Assembly: GCA_027186245.1 (NCBI GenBank)
Contig: CP114487.1
Coordinates: forward strand, 2,485,501-2,549,500
Direction: 5' to 3'
DNA length: 64,000 nt
From: Coriaria nepalensis
Lineage: Eukaryota > Streptophyta > Magnoliopsida > Cucurbitales > Coriariaceae
Positions 26,713 to 39,261 of the stretch are shown here, piece by piece; position 1 is the stretch's first letter; each line of letters starts with the position of its first letter. The translations under genes were made by a program, and so were the position numbers. A model generated the notes under the pieces. That model did not search any database. It was given only the letters and a program-made list of their open reading frames with translations, and was not told the DNA's origin.

Positions 26713-29414
26713 ATGGTGCTGATAGAACAGGAAGATCCCGAGGTGACGAGTTCTATCGAAGCTTCGGAATCCACTGAAACGACGACGGTTCCTAGCTGCG
26801 ACGCGTCGAGAAATATGAAACGAGATCCCTCCGATGGCTTCGAAACAGCCAGCGACGGTGATCTCGGTGAAAGTGGGGATGAGAATGAAGAACGGGGAGA
26901 ACAAGATATTCAGACTGTTTCACGGAGCGAGGATGAAATGAAGCAGGTTCGTTCTTTAACATTGAGCTTCACGCTTCTCTTTGAAAATTACTTTCTGATT
27001 TTGTCTTCTCAAGTCTTAGGAAGCATTGTGAGATTTCTTGAAATTTCGTCCATGATTGTTAGGCATGACTCTTTTTAGTTGTTGTACTTGCAAGAATGTA
27101 AGTAATGGAAGAATTTGTCATTGATTTAAGCTCGATTTCTCCTTTCACGAAACATCTGATTGCATTGCATTATCTTCTTGAGGCAGGACGCTTTAGCTCG
27201 AGCGAATGATGCAAAAGTGGAAGGCAATAAACTGTTTGGAGAAGGGAAGTATGAGGAGGCACTATTGCAGTATGAGCTTACCTTACAAATTGCACCGGAC
27301 ATGCCCTCCTCTGTGGAATTACGCTCTATCTGTCATGGAAATCGTGGCGTTTGCTATTTGAAACTTGTATGTTATTCTTACCAATGTTACATTTCTACTG
27401 TGTGATCATCTTATGCTGAATTTTTCAAATTTGATCTTAGGTTTCAATTTTTCCAAGCATGTTTTGACAATTGTTTGAAATTTTCTATATAAAAAAAAAA
27501 ATATTGTAGGGACTGGTGGAAATATAAATAATGATTGAAATGCTTTGAAGCTGCTAGATTCTGTATGAGTTGGAGTTATTCTGCATCTTGTTTTATAAAG
27601 ATTTTGTTCTTGATAACATGAAATTAATTCAGGGGAAATATGAAGACACGATCAAGGAATGCACGAAAGCACTGGAGCTCAATCCCGCGTATTTGAAAGC
27701 TCTGACTAGAAGAGGAGAGGCTAGTGAAAAGGTTGAACACTATGAAGAGGCTATTGCAGGTAAGTTTACGTTCTAGATTTTACTCATTGCGCCATTTTGT
27801 TAAAGTTTAACTACAGATATATTTTTTTTTTAATATTGTTTGTTGTGTTTTTTGAATTTGCTGCAAAACCTTTCTTCAGATAAATTTCTTTTTACCTTAC
27901 AGACATGAAAAAGATTTTGGAATTAGATTCTTCAAATGAGCAAGCTAAGAGAACAATTCGCCGTTTAGAGCCGCTTGCTGAAGCAAAGAGAGAAAAGATG
28001 AAGGAAGAGATGATCGGTAAGCTTATATATTTACTATTATTTCATTATTATTATTTTTGGCTTGATTTTCCACGCTAATACTTATCATGACAAGTTTAGA
28101 AACAAAAAATTGAATTCATATAATAATTGATGGGTACTTCATAAGTACTAAAGTAGTTCACTTCACCATATAAAATTCTACTAAAGTTTTAACTATCCTA
28201 CCAGAAACTCAAACTCATAATTCTAGTCAATTTTCTGAACACAACTAGGGTTCTTAGAGAAAGGTAACTATCACGTATCCTACTAGAAACTCATTAATCT
28301 AGTCAATTTTCTGAACCAAAGTCCAGGGTTTTTAGAGAATATAATTTCTTTCCCAAGGTTGGAAACTGGTCAGGATCTTCAATGGATGGAACTGCCACAT
28401 CAGTCTCCTTGTTGGTAGAATCCTCTTTTTTTAAACTATGAGCACGGGCCCGCTCTAGAGCATTAGCCACACAGGTGTCGGACACATCTTCCTTAGAGTC
28501 ATTAATAGTCATCGACTTTTGGCCTCTTACTTCTTTCTGAACCTCTTTCCCTTTGCTCTTATCAAATCTAAACTTAACAAAGACCTGGTCATCATCTTTC
28601 TTGTTTGAAACCCTTTGCATGGATTCAAACTCTTTAGCATCCACCGTCCTCTTCTCTTCTTGAAACTCTTCATACTCCTTCAAAGTCAGTTTGTATCCAT
28701 AGTTCGCCATTAGAATGCAGCTGAAATTTGTTAAGATATGTTGAATCGTGAATTATGAAGGAAAGGGGAAAGGGAAGGAAAGCAGTATTATTTGTTATCT
28801 TGAGTATTCCTAATCCCACTCTATTTCTAATTGCATAAGTAGCTGAGTTTTTTACTTAGTAGGACTCTAATTGCAAAACTTTATTTATTTATTTATAATT
28901 TCAGAACTTGTCAGATTTTATCCTTCTATTATAAAATTATCATCCGATATCATGATAATCTCATTGGATAGATTTTAGTTCAGATTTCATCCCGTAGTAT
29001 GAATAGAATTCCATATGTTTCCCCCTTTAACCTTATTTTGACAGATCATGTTCACTATTTTATGGTTGTTCCTTTTAACTGAATTTTAAGATTTTTGTTT
29101 TTAATTGGACCAGACCAATTCTAATTGAAGTCACGAGTTGAATGTAAAATTTCGATGTAGTTGGGATCAAGAAAATTTATTAACTTAATTAAATATTAAA
29201 TTAGATTAAAATTTTTATTAATATATCGATATTATTAATTTATCCAGATTTTTATATATTAATATTTTTATTTTTATTTATTTATTTATTTTAAACAGGG
29301 AAGTTGAAGGGAATGGGAAACTCTTTATTGGGCCGGTTCGGTATGAGCGTGGATAACTTCAAGGCTGTGAAAGATCCCAACACGGGCTCGTATTCCATCT
29401 CATTCCAGCAATAG
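26713..29414 (+). CDS. Tetratricopeptide repeat protein, TTC1/TPR1-like
   Basis: Five exons: 26713-26946, 27187-27366, 27633-27759, 27903-28016 and 29299-29414. They give 771 nt, 256 residues. The first 80 or so residues are acidic and unstructured (Ser/Glu/Asp-rich). Three TPR units follow: ANDAKVEGNKLFGEGKYEEAL, CHGNRGVCYLKLGKYEDTI and YLKALTRRGEASEKVEHYEEA. The C-terminus GNSLLGRFGMSVDNFK and NTGSYSISFQQ is a conserved signature of the TTC1/TPR1 family. The TPR block is of the co-chaperone type that binds Hsp70/Hsp90 tails; the family member in Arabidopsis is TPR1 (At4g30480). The last intron (28017-29298) is unusually long and holds an antisense open frame. The gene converges with the AFG1-like ATPase, with 683 bp between stops. 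Confidence 0.9.
28199..28339. repeat. Local tandem duplication at the end of the antisense frame
   Basis: Two diverged copies of about 60 bp (28199-28261 and 28281-28339) share AGAAACTCA, CTAGTCAATTTTCTGAAC and AGGGTT(C/T)TTAGAGAA. The second copy contains the last codons and stop of the antisense open frame. Confidence 0.75.
28303..28710 (-). CDS. Antisense HABP4/SERBP1-like open frame inside TPR intron 4 (retrogene or fossil)
   Basis: A 135-codon, intron-free frame on the minus strand. It contains TLKEYEEFQEEKR, KEFESMQRVSNKKDDDQVF and the C-terminal PSIEDPDQFPTLGKK. These resemble the TLEEYEK...EKRK, KEFESMQ and C-terminal IEDP-x-QFP-x-LG blocks of plant RGGA/HABP4-PAI-RBP1 RNA-binding proteins. 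The RGG boxes and the N-terminal half are missing, so this is at best a truncated copy. The lack of introns and the position inside another gene's intron suggest retroposition. The open frame is longer than expected for neutral AT-rich DNA, so a functional product cannot be excluded. The 3' end overlaps a local duplication (28199-28261 and 28281-28339). Confidence 0.5.
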   Translation of the reverse strand: MANYGYKLTLKEYEEFQEEKRTVDAKEFESMQRVSNKKDDDQVFVKFRFDKSKGKEVQKEVRGQKSMTINDSKEDVSDTCVANALERARAHSLKKEDSTNKETDVAVPSIEDPDQFPTLGKKLYSLKTLDFGSEN

Positions 29415-30097
29415 GTTAGTGCCGTTTCCTATAATGGGGCCATGTATCCAGCATCAACTCAAAAACTTCTAATCAGACGGTCCAGAAAAATGATTAGATT
29501 ATTACCTTTTTGTTTCCCCATAGATTTTACATTTCCAACCTTATTTTGCCCTCTGCCTCGTGTCAGTAGACTATGAAGCTCTTTTCTGATTTTCGTTACC
29601 CTACTGTTCGAATACTCTTGTTTGATAAAGTATGTAGAAAAAACGGTTCTTCCATTTCCCCTTTATTCTTCAAACTTTATTAAAAGAACAAAACAAATAA
29701 TAATAATTATTAAATTAAATTAAAAAAAAAAACGATGCTATTTTATAGTTTTAATGGAAGGAATGTACATATTTTAAGTTGCGTTCTCTTATCATCCTTT
29801 GATATTTATTTGAATTTGCGATCGAAACTTGTCCTCAATATTTACAACATCCCAATAGCCTTTATGGTTTTATTATTATTAGAGGATATAAATAGTACTT
29901 TACAGATTCGATTACAATGAACCAAACAGCCCCTTAAATGAAGCCGACTGGAAAGTTTCTAATAGACAGATGGAATGGCCATCTTGATTATTAGTTTACA
30001 AGAAAATTGTTGGAATGTCTGAAGCATCTTCAATGCTTGCTCCATAAAATCATGTTCGTGTATCATCATCTCTCTGTTGCCTCCATCTTGCTAATAA
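29415..30097. other. Spacer between two convergent genes
   Basis: It holds the 3' ends of the TPR gene and the AFG1-like gene. AT-rich; no additional gene seen. Confidence 0.6.
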
Positions 30098-33031
30098 CTA
30101 TTTCCAATTCTCTGCCACCATCTCAGCATGCTGCTCCAAATACTCTTTACTGTTCATCTCTGTTAATCTGCAGTTAATAAACCCGTTTCAAATAATTAGC
30201 TGTGATATCATCAGATTGGCTAGTGTTTGAAACACTCCTGTTTGCATTTTCCTTACATTCAAGAATAATGCAGAACTTTTGACAGTATACCTGCTAATCG
30301 TGCGGTCCTTTGCGAAACCTAATTCATTGTCAACACAAAGGTCAAGCTCGTCAGCTTTCCTCGACCTAGAAGAGGTTCTAGGCGCGATATGTTGGGCATC
30401 AGAGATAGTAACGATTCTTTCTAAAAGGTCTGGAGGACTCCCTTCAGCTGTGCATAATAGTCTTGCCTTATTCTCATACATCACCTGTCCCGACCCGTAA
30501 AAAGATATCTCAGTACCGGAGAAGAAAAATATGTTCTACGAAATTCTAGAAGTCCAATTTGATAATAATAGTCTAAAAGAAAATATGTTTATATTAAGAC
30601 TGCATTTGGGAACTATATGGACATACATCGACTAATGTGACGAACCGGTAGGCTTCCGTCCTGTTGGGGAGTCCAAATATTGGGATACCTTCCAATGCAA
30701 GGGTATGAAACTTCTCTATAGAGAGATGAGGAAAAAAAAGAATTAGAAGATTTAATTGCACTATAATGACTAAAAACAGAGAGTGAAGTGAGACATTTGA
30801 AACACAGCTCTTAACTAGAAAGAACTTACTAAATAGGCCAAAGTAGTCCGCTGCTCCAAGGGGTCGGTCACAGAGTTCTTCGAACGGGAAATAGGCACAT
30901 CCATTGGCACCCAGAGGGATCTGACAATAACCATTCATATCCAAGCATACCTTGAAGAATAAACATATTCTTACAAACATTCCAACTTAAAAGTAAAATA
31001 AATACCTGCAATGTTCGGCCCATGACGACCTCTACCTCCTGTGGACCAGCAATATGATTTCCGATTAGATCTTGAAACTTTTGATTCATAAGGCTTGTTG
31101 AGTCTTTCCCGACAAAGTAGAATCCTTGTTGAGCCTGAAAATCAAGTGCCGAGTTTAGGAATGTTATGATCGGTTGCATTGATAATATTATTTGATTGGC
31201 AACGATTTTAATGAATGTTATGCAGTTGATAGCTTACCGAGGTCATTTTCCGATAGTCTGTAGACGAACCAATTTCATGAACCACACATCTTTCCTACAC
31301 CACAACTCTCCAATTACTAAGTCGAAAGAGAGAGACAGTGGGAGAGAGATTTTACAAAAAGTCAAGACTTATTTTGTTTTCACCATTGACTTTTTATATA
31401 CATACCTTAAGAGTGGAGATGAAAGGAAGAAAAAGATCCCTTTGCAATCCGCGTTCATAGAGGTTATCTGGGGCTCGATTTGAAGTGGCCACAAGAATCT
31501 ACACTTCCCTCCCATCAGACATAAAACAAATAGAAAATGGAAGTTAAAAATTCACAAAAACAATATTAAATGACAGCATCAAGACATTCTACTTACAACT
31601 CCACTGCTGAAGAGATGTTTAAACAGACGATTTAGTATCAAAGCATCTGCCACGTCAGTCACCTTCGGTCGACACAAGAAGGTAAAAATCTAATCCGATT
31701 GATTATGCACAAGGGAAAAAAAACAAAACGAGAGACAATTAGAACAAATGCTAGTTACCATAAATTCATCTAAACATAGCAGAACTGCCTCATCAGCAAT
31801 CTCTGTTGCAACCCCCTCTAGTGGATCAGCTACACCCCTGTGCCTCTGTGAAAACATGCAACAATTAGCCCATTTCTCTTAGCTTATGGGATTCTTATAA
31901 TGAATACCACAAAGCTTCCCGATAACCTGAAGGCGGCTATGAACATTCAGCATGAAGTCATGAAAATGTATTCTCTTCTTCCTCCAATTATCAGGTCTAT
32001 AAGAGAGAGTAAGTCTTAGGAGATAAGCCAATAGCACATTTCCAGTAAAATTGAATTAACAGGGGACTAAACTAGCAAAAAGGAAAACTCACAACTGGTT
32101 GAAAAACAAGTCCATTAACATAGTTTTTCCAGTGCCCACTCCTCCGAAAAGATATAAACCTTTAACAGGCGAGTATGAAGAATGTGGTATAAGACGAGAC
32201 CATAGCCACCTACTCCTGCATTCAACAAAAAAAAATCAAAAGCCAAATCTGAAACGCAAATATATATATATATATATATTTCTGCACTAGAACAGAGAGA
32301 TGAAGGATCTTTACCTCCCTGATTTCTCAGATGTTGCATATCGATCTAACTTGCAGGCATGAGCAGACTCAACAAGCTCATCATAAAGTCTTTGAAGTTC
32401 CCTCAAGGTGCCTACCTGCAATAATCAAAATCCTAATTACTTCAACAATATTAATTTGATAGAATGTGGTTCCATTCGGTTAATTGTTTTAAACTTCAAT
32501 TAGGGTCCAAAAATTTAATTTGGCCACAAAACTCCAGTTTGTCTCAAAAGTTTATCCAAATGCAAAAAAATCCAATTCTCCACACAGCCTAACTGAGATG
32601 CAATTTCTCCAAACTCTAATTTAACTACTGGTCCTACCTGACAACTATCTCCATCAACAAGCTCTCCAGATGCAATTCTCCGACCATACTCAATAAGCGG
32701 CCCCCCCTTGTTCACATCTGCAAGTTGAATAAAATATAAAACAATCATGCTCAAGTTCTTGATACCAAAATCATTGTAGACAAGTTAATAAGGATCAGAA
32801 TTGGAAAATAAAGAAAAAACCTCCATGAGTTACTTTTGCAGCTTCAGCCGAAATAGCTCTTGAGATTACAAACACAGGAAGTCGAAATTTATTGAATTTT
32901 TCAACAGCAGTAGGGAATCTATAAGTAGAGAGTAGCTCTCCTTGCCCTTTTGTAAAGCCGATGAATCGATTGTGTTTCTGTTGCCAAAAAACCGATCCGA
33001 CATGCCGGAAAGATCGAGTTATGGTTCTCAT
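30098..33031 (-). CDS. AFG1-like (LACE1) mitochondrial AAA ATPase
   Basis: Fourteen minus-strand exons join in phase. From 5' to 3': 32821-33031, 32638-32717, 32315-32415, 32093-32215, 31927-31996, 31759-31845, 31597-31662, 31406-31498, 31238-31294, 31006-31134, 30830-30920, 30627-30715, 30291-30484 and 30098-30167. They total 1461 nt, 486 residues. The N-terminus is basic and Arg/Ser-rich ([13 protein letters not shown]), fitting a mitochondrial presequence. Walker A is FGGVGTGKT (about 155-162) and Walker B is LLCLDEF (Asp221, Glu222); the sensor region reads [28 protein letters not shown] and [14 protein letters not shown] are family hallmarks. AFG1/ZapE ATPases help degrade and assemble inner-membrane respiratory proteins. 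The first donor (GTTTTT) is weak but conserves the frame. Complete and intact. Confidence 0.93.
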
Positions 33032-35204
33032 TTTTCGATCCAGAGTCCGAATTAGGGAATTACAAGAAGCTCAAATCACTCCAATTTTTGGAATGAAAAT
33101 AAAAATGGTACAAAGAAGCCTCTTAACCACCACAGAGGACCCTGAAACAGAGCATGTGAGAAATTGAAAGATTCAGAGAAAAGTAAACAAATGTAAATTT
33201 TGATTCATTGGAAACCAATTAAGAACTAATTCGTTGGATATTAGGGGAAGAAAAAAAAACCCCCGAAAATTCATAAAGAACGAAACCCAATACAGTTCTC
33301 AAACTATCTTTTAACGAAACAGATAACTGCATCGAACCCATAAGCAAGTTCTTAAACGGGCCTTAAGCTAAAAGAAGAAGAAGTCCGCAAACCTGGATCG
33401 AGAAAACCCAGAAACCCGGTGGTTGTAAGAACGAGGTAGTGGCGGCTCCTGAGAAGAATGGTGATTGATTGATTGAAATCGAAATTGCTGATCAAACAAT
33501 AAACAAACAAATAAATAAAGAAAAAAGGTAAGATTTTTTTAACCTTGCTTCAATAAAAAGAACACCCCTCCAGGAGATTCAAGCAGCTCCTACTTGTGAA
33601 GAATTTGAACACGCACCAGAGAGAGAGAGAGAGAGATGGGGAAGAGCTCAGATTTTGCCCAGAAGGATGAAAAGCTCAAACACAAAAAAATTCAATTCTG
33701 CAGTCAGCCAACTAGTGGCGTAACAGATGGGTCAAATGACATGTTTCATTAATATATCTCTGGATTCGAAAAACAAAAATATTTATAAATAAAAATAAAT
33801 AAATAAAAAGTCGGAACATCATTTATGTTAATACTACGTCAATTGTTAATCTCTTCGAACTCGTTCCTCTTGAAATATATTTTTTATTTTATTTTTGTTT
33901 TCCGTTGAAAAAACAAAGATACCCCAAAAGAAACTAACAAATAACAAGAAAACATAGCGAAAAGTTAAAATAAAAGGCAGCAACTGGGGGCCCACATGAA
34001 TCAAAAAAACAGATTAACTAACTACTAAGATCGCACGCATTCCCCTCAATATTATTTAATATTTATATTTATATTTATATGGGTAGTAAGTTCATATATA
34101 TATATATATATATATATTAAGCACGTGATATAATTAGATATATTATCATTTTTTATATCATTTTATTAAAATTTTAATAAAATAAAAGCGACGTGTTGCA
34201 TCATCTCGTCATATGTGACATCACCTAAAAATTACTTAATTTTATTTCTTTTTAATTCTCAAATTTAGTTTGTCCACTCATATATCATGCGATTGGCTGA
34301 AAAAAACACATTTTATAGTTTATAATCGGTTGTTTAATTTATATGATGTATGAGAGTATAATAAATAAATAATATAAAAAAATAAATAAATTAGAGAGAA
34401 TATTTATTAAGTAAATTCATATAATAATTAAATCAAACAATCGAGTTATTTTCTTATTAAGTAAAATAATATTAAAATTAATATATTTATTATTTATTAT
34501 TAGATTTGGAATATTTTAAATTTTTATAATTCTTACTTTTTATGTACAATCATCATTTTGATTATGAAGACGACGGATTTAATTATAAATTTGACTTTTC
34601 ACCATATTATAAATTAATATTATTGGGACTATAAAGATTGTATTAAGAAATGCAAAGTCTATACATGAGAGAGATGTGAAATCAATGTACATATGAGATA
34701 AAATTAACGTAAACTATTATTATTTTTCATTAATGACATTTTGTGTCTATTATGAGTTTTCAAACTCAAATTCATTTATGTAAGATTATAATCTTATAAA
34801 AAAATGATAATAAGATTATAGTAATTATAATGATTCTTAAAATAATATTATGATAATATTAAATTTATTATATAATAAATATATTTTAGGAAGTTTGGCA
34901 ACAAAAGTGTTATATGGCATGCTGTAGGAAGTTGAAAATACATGTGTAGCGCAATTATGTGCCTAAGCCAGCAACCAAGTTGTCACTATGTCACCATGTC
35001 GTCAGCACGAGCAAAAAACTCAAGATCATGGTTATGAATTTGAAGAACCTTTCTTCAAATCGAAAATCTCGATTCAACTATCTAGTTCGAGAAACAAAAA
35101 GTAGAGAAGAGTAGGTAAATAAGAGGAGAAAAGATACCAAGCCCTCAACATTTTCAAAGATAGTTGAATGCCTTAATCGCCATCATTCCTCCATCAGACA
35201 CATA
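33032..35204. other. Promoter side of AFG1-like gene, then AT-rich DNA
   Basis: 33032-33720 likely holds the 5' UTR and promoter of the ATPase gene, including a GA run near 33617-33634. Beyond that the DNA is AT-rich, with (TA)n near 34097-34117. No gene seen. Confidence 0.5.
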
Positions 35205-35930
35205 TGTTAGTGAAATATGTGCTTAAAATGATTGCATTTAATGAACAACTAGAGAATCTTGGCTTAATAATGGATTTGAAGTTAATTAATAACTTGATCA
35301 TATAATCACTTCCTAATTCATTCATTTTTTTATTTTTTTATTTTGCGCTGAAATTCCATATGAATAAGATGGAACTTGTGACTCACAATTTGCATAAGAT
35401 ACTACAAATAGCCAAAAATTTCATCAAAAAAGATAAGCATGTATTGTTTATAAGAACCTCTTCTACTACTAAAAAGAGAAATATTAAGCTTAAGAAACAA
35501 GGTAAGGAAAGGGTCCTAAAGCAAATAATAGAATGTGTTTTTACGGTGGCGGGTATTGGAAGAGGAATTGCAATGTCTATCTTACAAGTCTAGAAAAATA
35601 TAATGATACTCATTCAGGTATATTTATAATGATACCAAATGTGGTTCCCATATTTATAACAATATGTAGAATCTAAGAAATAGGCTAATCTTGAAGAATG
35701 AAGAAACTTGAAGAATGGAGAAATCAATCAACGAGCTGAAAATAGATAAAATGTTATTGCTTTAGCTATAAGAACTAATATTTTGTCTTTGCTTTCGAGC
35801 TTAAATTTAAATTTAAAAGATTATTATTATGCACTATAGGTGATAATGATTAGGAATACTATTTCTCTTTTTAGACTCGATAAAGGAAATTTTGTTTTAT
35901 CATTATATTAAATAGTTTATTTTATAGAAG
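35205..35930 (+). mobile_element. Ty1/copia relic: gag to protease region
   Basis: Decayed plus-strand frames match the copia Gag order. VLKMIAFNEQLENLGLIMD is followed by a damaged SLP-S-F segment, then FHMNKMELVTHNLHKILQIA and KNFIKKDK. A corrupted zinc knuckle follows (ECVFTVAGIGRG in place of C-x2-C-x4-H-type spacing). After it comes VIALAIRTNILSLLSSLNLNLKDYYYA, which corresponds to the protease-domain AALA-GT...LPSGL-L-L--C-YVP segment. Multiple stops and shifts; no LTR recognised. It is a different fragment from the RNase H relic at 14 kb. Confidence 0.7.
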
Positions 35931-36289
35931 TAGTTACTTTAATAATAATCTATATATTTTAAATTTAAATAAAACTATATGTCTTAATATTGAACAAGTT
36001 AAATAGAGAATGTTTGATTCACATCAAAATATATATGATAGAAGTGAAGACTAAGAGTGAGATGAGAAAGGGGTGGGAGGGGATTTACTTATTTATAGAT
36101 GATTTTTTTTCTTTTATTATCGAATAATGGTATTTTAAAAAATTATTAACAAAATTATCATGTGACATATTATAGGAAGTTGAAAATATACACACGACGT
36201 AATTTTATACTTATGCTTAAATTTTATTAGCACATACTCATTTTTTATTATATAGATATATAATTTTATATATATATATATATATAATT

Positions 36290-37020
36290 TTTTGTGTGCA
36301 TCAAACACCATATTTTGTGCATAAAATTATAAAATTAAGTCGAACACATCTTTTATATAATTATAATAAATGCCCTAATTTTTTTACGATTATAATGAAT
36401 ACTATATTCTGGAACTTTAATTATAATGAGTCACTAACTCTATGCAAAATAATTTTAAATTTTAAAAATTTACTCAAATGAAACTTTTCCTTTCATTTTT
36501 AGGTTCACAATTTTATTACTTATTATTTTTTATTAATTTCATTATTTTTAATTAATTTTTCATTACTTCACCGTTACCTCTGGTAATCCCTTCGTCGCCA
36601 TCCATCAACAACCACTGCTATCGGGAACTTTCAAAAATTCTAAGTTTGACAAACTAAAAATTTTATATTGATTAAAAACTTTTCATTTTCACACTTTCGA
36701 TCTCATTTTAATTATTTTATATTTCTCCACCCAATATAACCTCATATACCTTCCATTATCAAAATAAAAGTTTCATTCCCTTCGTCTCTAAAAAATCTCT
36801 TTTTCTTGATATCTAAAGAAGTTAAAAAAATCAAATCACATCATTGAAGGAGCAATCTTAAAATGATTTAAGAAATTTTAATTTATCAAATTTAGAATTT
36901 TAGAAAATTTTTTATAACAATGGTGGTGAAAAATGGTTGGTGAGTGTATAACAATGAGAGTTGTATAATTAAAAATTATTATAATTATATCAAAATATTG
37001 AGGAATCCTAATTTTTTTTA
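36290..37020. mobile_element. Diverged inverted-repeat element (MITE-like), copy 1
   Basis: AT-rich ends with a GC-richer centre that reads CACCGTTACCTCTGG and CGGGAACTTTC. The left part aligns by eye with the left part of the element at 40437-41205 (ATTATAAT, TAATTTTAAATTTT, TTTCATTTT, ATTTTATTA). The right end, read in reverse, starts AAATTAGGAT like that of the other copy. No clear target duplication. Borders are approximate. Confidence 0.45.
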
Positions 37021-37280
37021 GTTAAGGTATACTAGATGTACTTGTTCTGCGGGCCTATTAATCGACCGGGCCTCTTAGAGCCTGTGACAAGCTGGGTCTT
37101 ATTTGTTAGATTTGAGCCCAGTGGCAAAGAGAGCCCAGCCCAAATACCACAAACTGAAGCATGGAATTATTTCCTCATCGACCATCGTCTTCTTCCTCTT
37201 CATTTCAGCGTGCTTGGCTTAATGAACCAGGTGGTACATGCTATGGTTTACAGACTGTAAAGAGTTGTGGTTCTAACGGG

Positions 37281-37282
<2 letters not shown>

Positions 37283-37314
<32 letters not shown>
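37283..37314 (+). promoter_or_regulatory. (GA)n tract in the 5' UTR of the TMEM208 homologue
   Basis: About sixteen GA units end three bases before the ATG at 37318. GA/CT tracts near plant transcription starts can bind BPC/GAGA factors; here the run must lie in the leader itself. Its role is inferred. Confidence 0.6.
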
Positions 37315-37317
<3 letters not shown>

Positions 37318-37319
<2 letters not shown>

Positions 37320-39261
37320 GGCGAATCAAGGTGCGAAGAAGCGAAGGGAAGAGAACACTCGGCACATGACGAATCTCCGACGACTTATCATCGCCTGCAA
37401 TGTATGCGCTCAAATTCCCCGCCATTTATTGAATTATCAGATCATTGGGCTCATATTTCTGCTCAATATCTTCTGTTTTCTTATCGCGTGCTTTTTTGTT
37501 TGTATCGTCGATTGTCGAGATAATTTTGAGGTTGAAGGAAAGTTGAGTTTGAAAATCTAGATTGCCGATTTCTTCTGTAAATGACTAAATAACCTTGAGT
37601 CAGACTTTCGAAAACGAAAAAAAATCGGGATTCTCTGTATGAAATTGATTGTGTAAAACTGTTCTCGACTCAATATCAAGACATTCCCTTGATATCGGGG
37701 TTTTTATATATATATTTATTAATGCTTTTAGAATCCAAGAGCTTTATTGTTCTTCAAATAACTTTTAACTCTTTTAAACGTGATTTTTAATCCTTCGGTC
37801 TGGATGCTAAGAAAATCTATTATGTTAATATGGTATTTCTCTCTTCAGGCTATTTATTTCTTGGTTAGGATGCTGATCTTTCATTCGAGTTTCACGTGGA
37901 AGCATTGGATTGGTCTGATAGTCACATCACTGGCTTACCTGCTTCCATATCAACAACTTGCTAAAATGGCAAAACCTGCTTATGGTGATGATGGAGATCT
38001 CATAGACGGTGGATTTGACATGAGTACTGGTGGGATTTGTGGGTATGTTATGTAATATTGTTATTTAACTCTGTTCTTCTCACATCAACTTTAATACACA
38101 TCCTAGCCTCATTTCTATTTATTTGATAGTTTAGTTAATTCAAATTATCTGAAAAATCTCCTGTCAGCTGTGTCCGGTGCTTTCTGAAATTGAATATGAA
38201 CTCATTTGTTTCACTTGCTTCTCGGATAAAAATGGTGTTTAGTCATCTACTTCTTGGGCATTCATATGTTCAGCACATTCTGTTATCATGTAATTTTATG
38301 CCTTTTGTTTACTGGTGTGAATAACATGAATTTGACATCGTTTGTTAGGTTTTTCTTTCCTATAAAACACCAATTCAAGTTTAGTCAAATAAAGCAGACT
38401 TGCACATGATTATTCTTACCTGTTAAACTGTGGCCCTAATAGAACCAACCTCTTCCCCCTCCACTCTTTCCCTCGGAACTTCTTGATGGTTCAGCTTAGA
38501 CAACTCCACTGATTCTATATTGTAAGTTGTAAGGAGAAGCTCTTAGGCAAGGATTTTGTATCAAATCTCCATATATTGGTTTAAAATTGGAAAGTATGTG
38601 GAGATTCCCACTTAAAAAAGTCATTTGCACATTTTCTATAACATATAGACACACAAGTCTCCTGCTTCAGTATTCAGTCATCTTCATTGTCTTTTTTACC
38701 AAATCAACAATTTGTGTTTGCTCTTCTTGATTTTAGTATTACATCGTGATATCTTGTTGGCTACATTTTGCAGCTATTTACACGATGTAATATACATCAC
38801 AAGCTTTGTGCAAATTATGTCCATAATCTCTGGGAAGTTTTATTACATATATCTTGTGGTAAGGTCCTTTTTCCTCCATGGTAATTATTCTGACCTTCCA
38901 ATACTATGACCAGTCTTATAGCGTCTCTCTTGATTAAAAGGACATCTAATTATGAAATCCATTTTGGAACTCGATAAAAATAGGCATGTGACTAACAATA
39001 CTTTTTCTTTTCAAGATTCCGGGCTTTGGTGCGTACAAGTGTTTTGGTCTCATTAGGGCATTTTTGCCTGGAAGTTCACAGGTACATTCCTTACCCACTT
39101 AAGACTTCCTACTAATTAAAATCTTGAAAGTCTTGTTTCATCATGGCATATTCGTTGGTTTGAAATAGGATGATGTGGAGGATGAAAAAACCCGCAAGAA
39201 AAGGGAAAAGATGGAGAGGAAAGCTTCCAAGCCGAAAATCATGAGGTCAAGAGCTAGGTAA
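37318..39261 (+). CDS. TMEM208/SND2 homologue (ER protein targeting)
   Basis: Five exons: 37318-37401, 37849-38042, 38774-38858, 39016-39081 and 39169-39261. They give 522 nt, 173 residues, the usual length for this family. The N-terminus is basic (MANQGAKKRREENTRHM). Hydrophobic segments follow: AIYFLVRMLIFHSSF, WIGLIVTSLAYLLPYQQL, VIYITSFVQIMSIISGKFYY and IPGFGAYKCFGLIRAFL. The tail is Lys/Arg-rich (KTRKKREKMERKASKPK). TMEM208/Snd2 is an ER membrane protein of the SRP-independent (SND) targeting route for membrane and tail-anchored proteins. The start is fixed by homology and sits directly after a GA tract. The gene converges with the NIK-type kinase gene. Confidence 0.92.
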
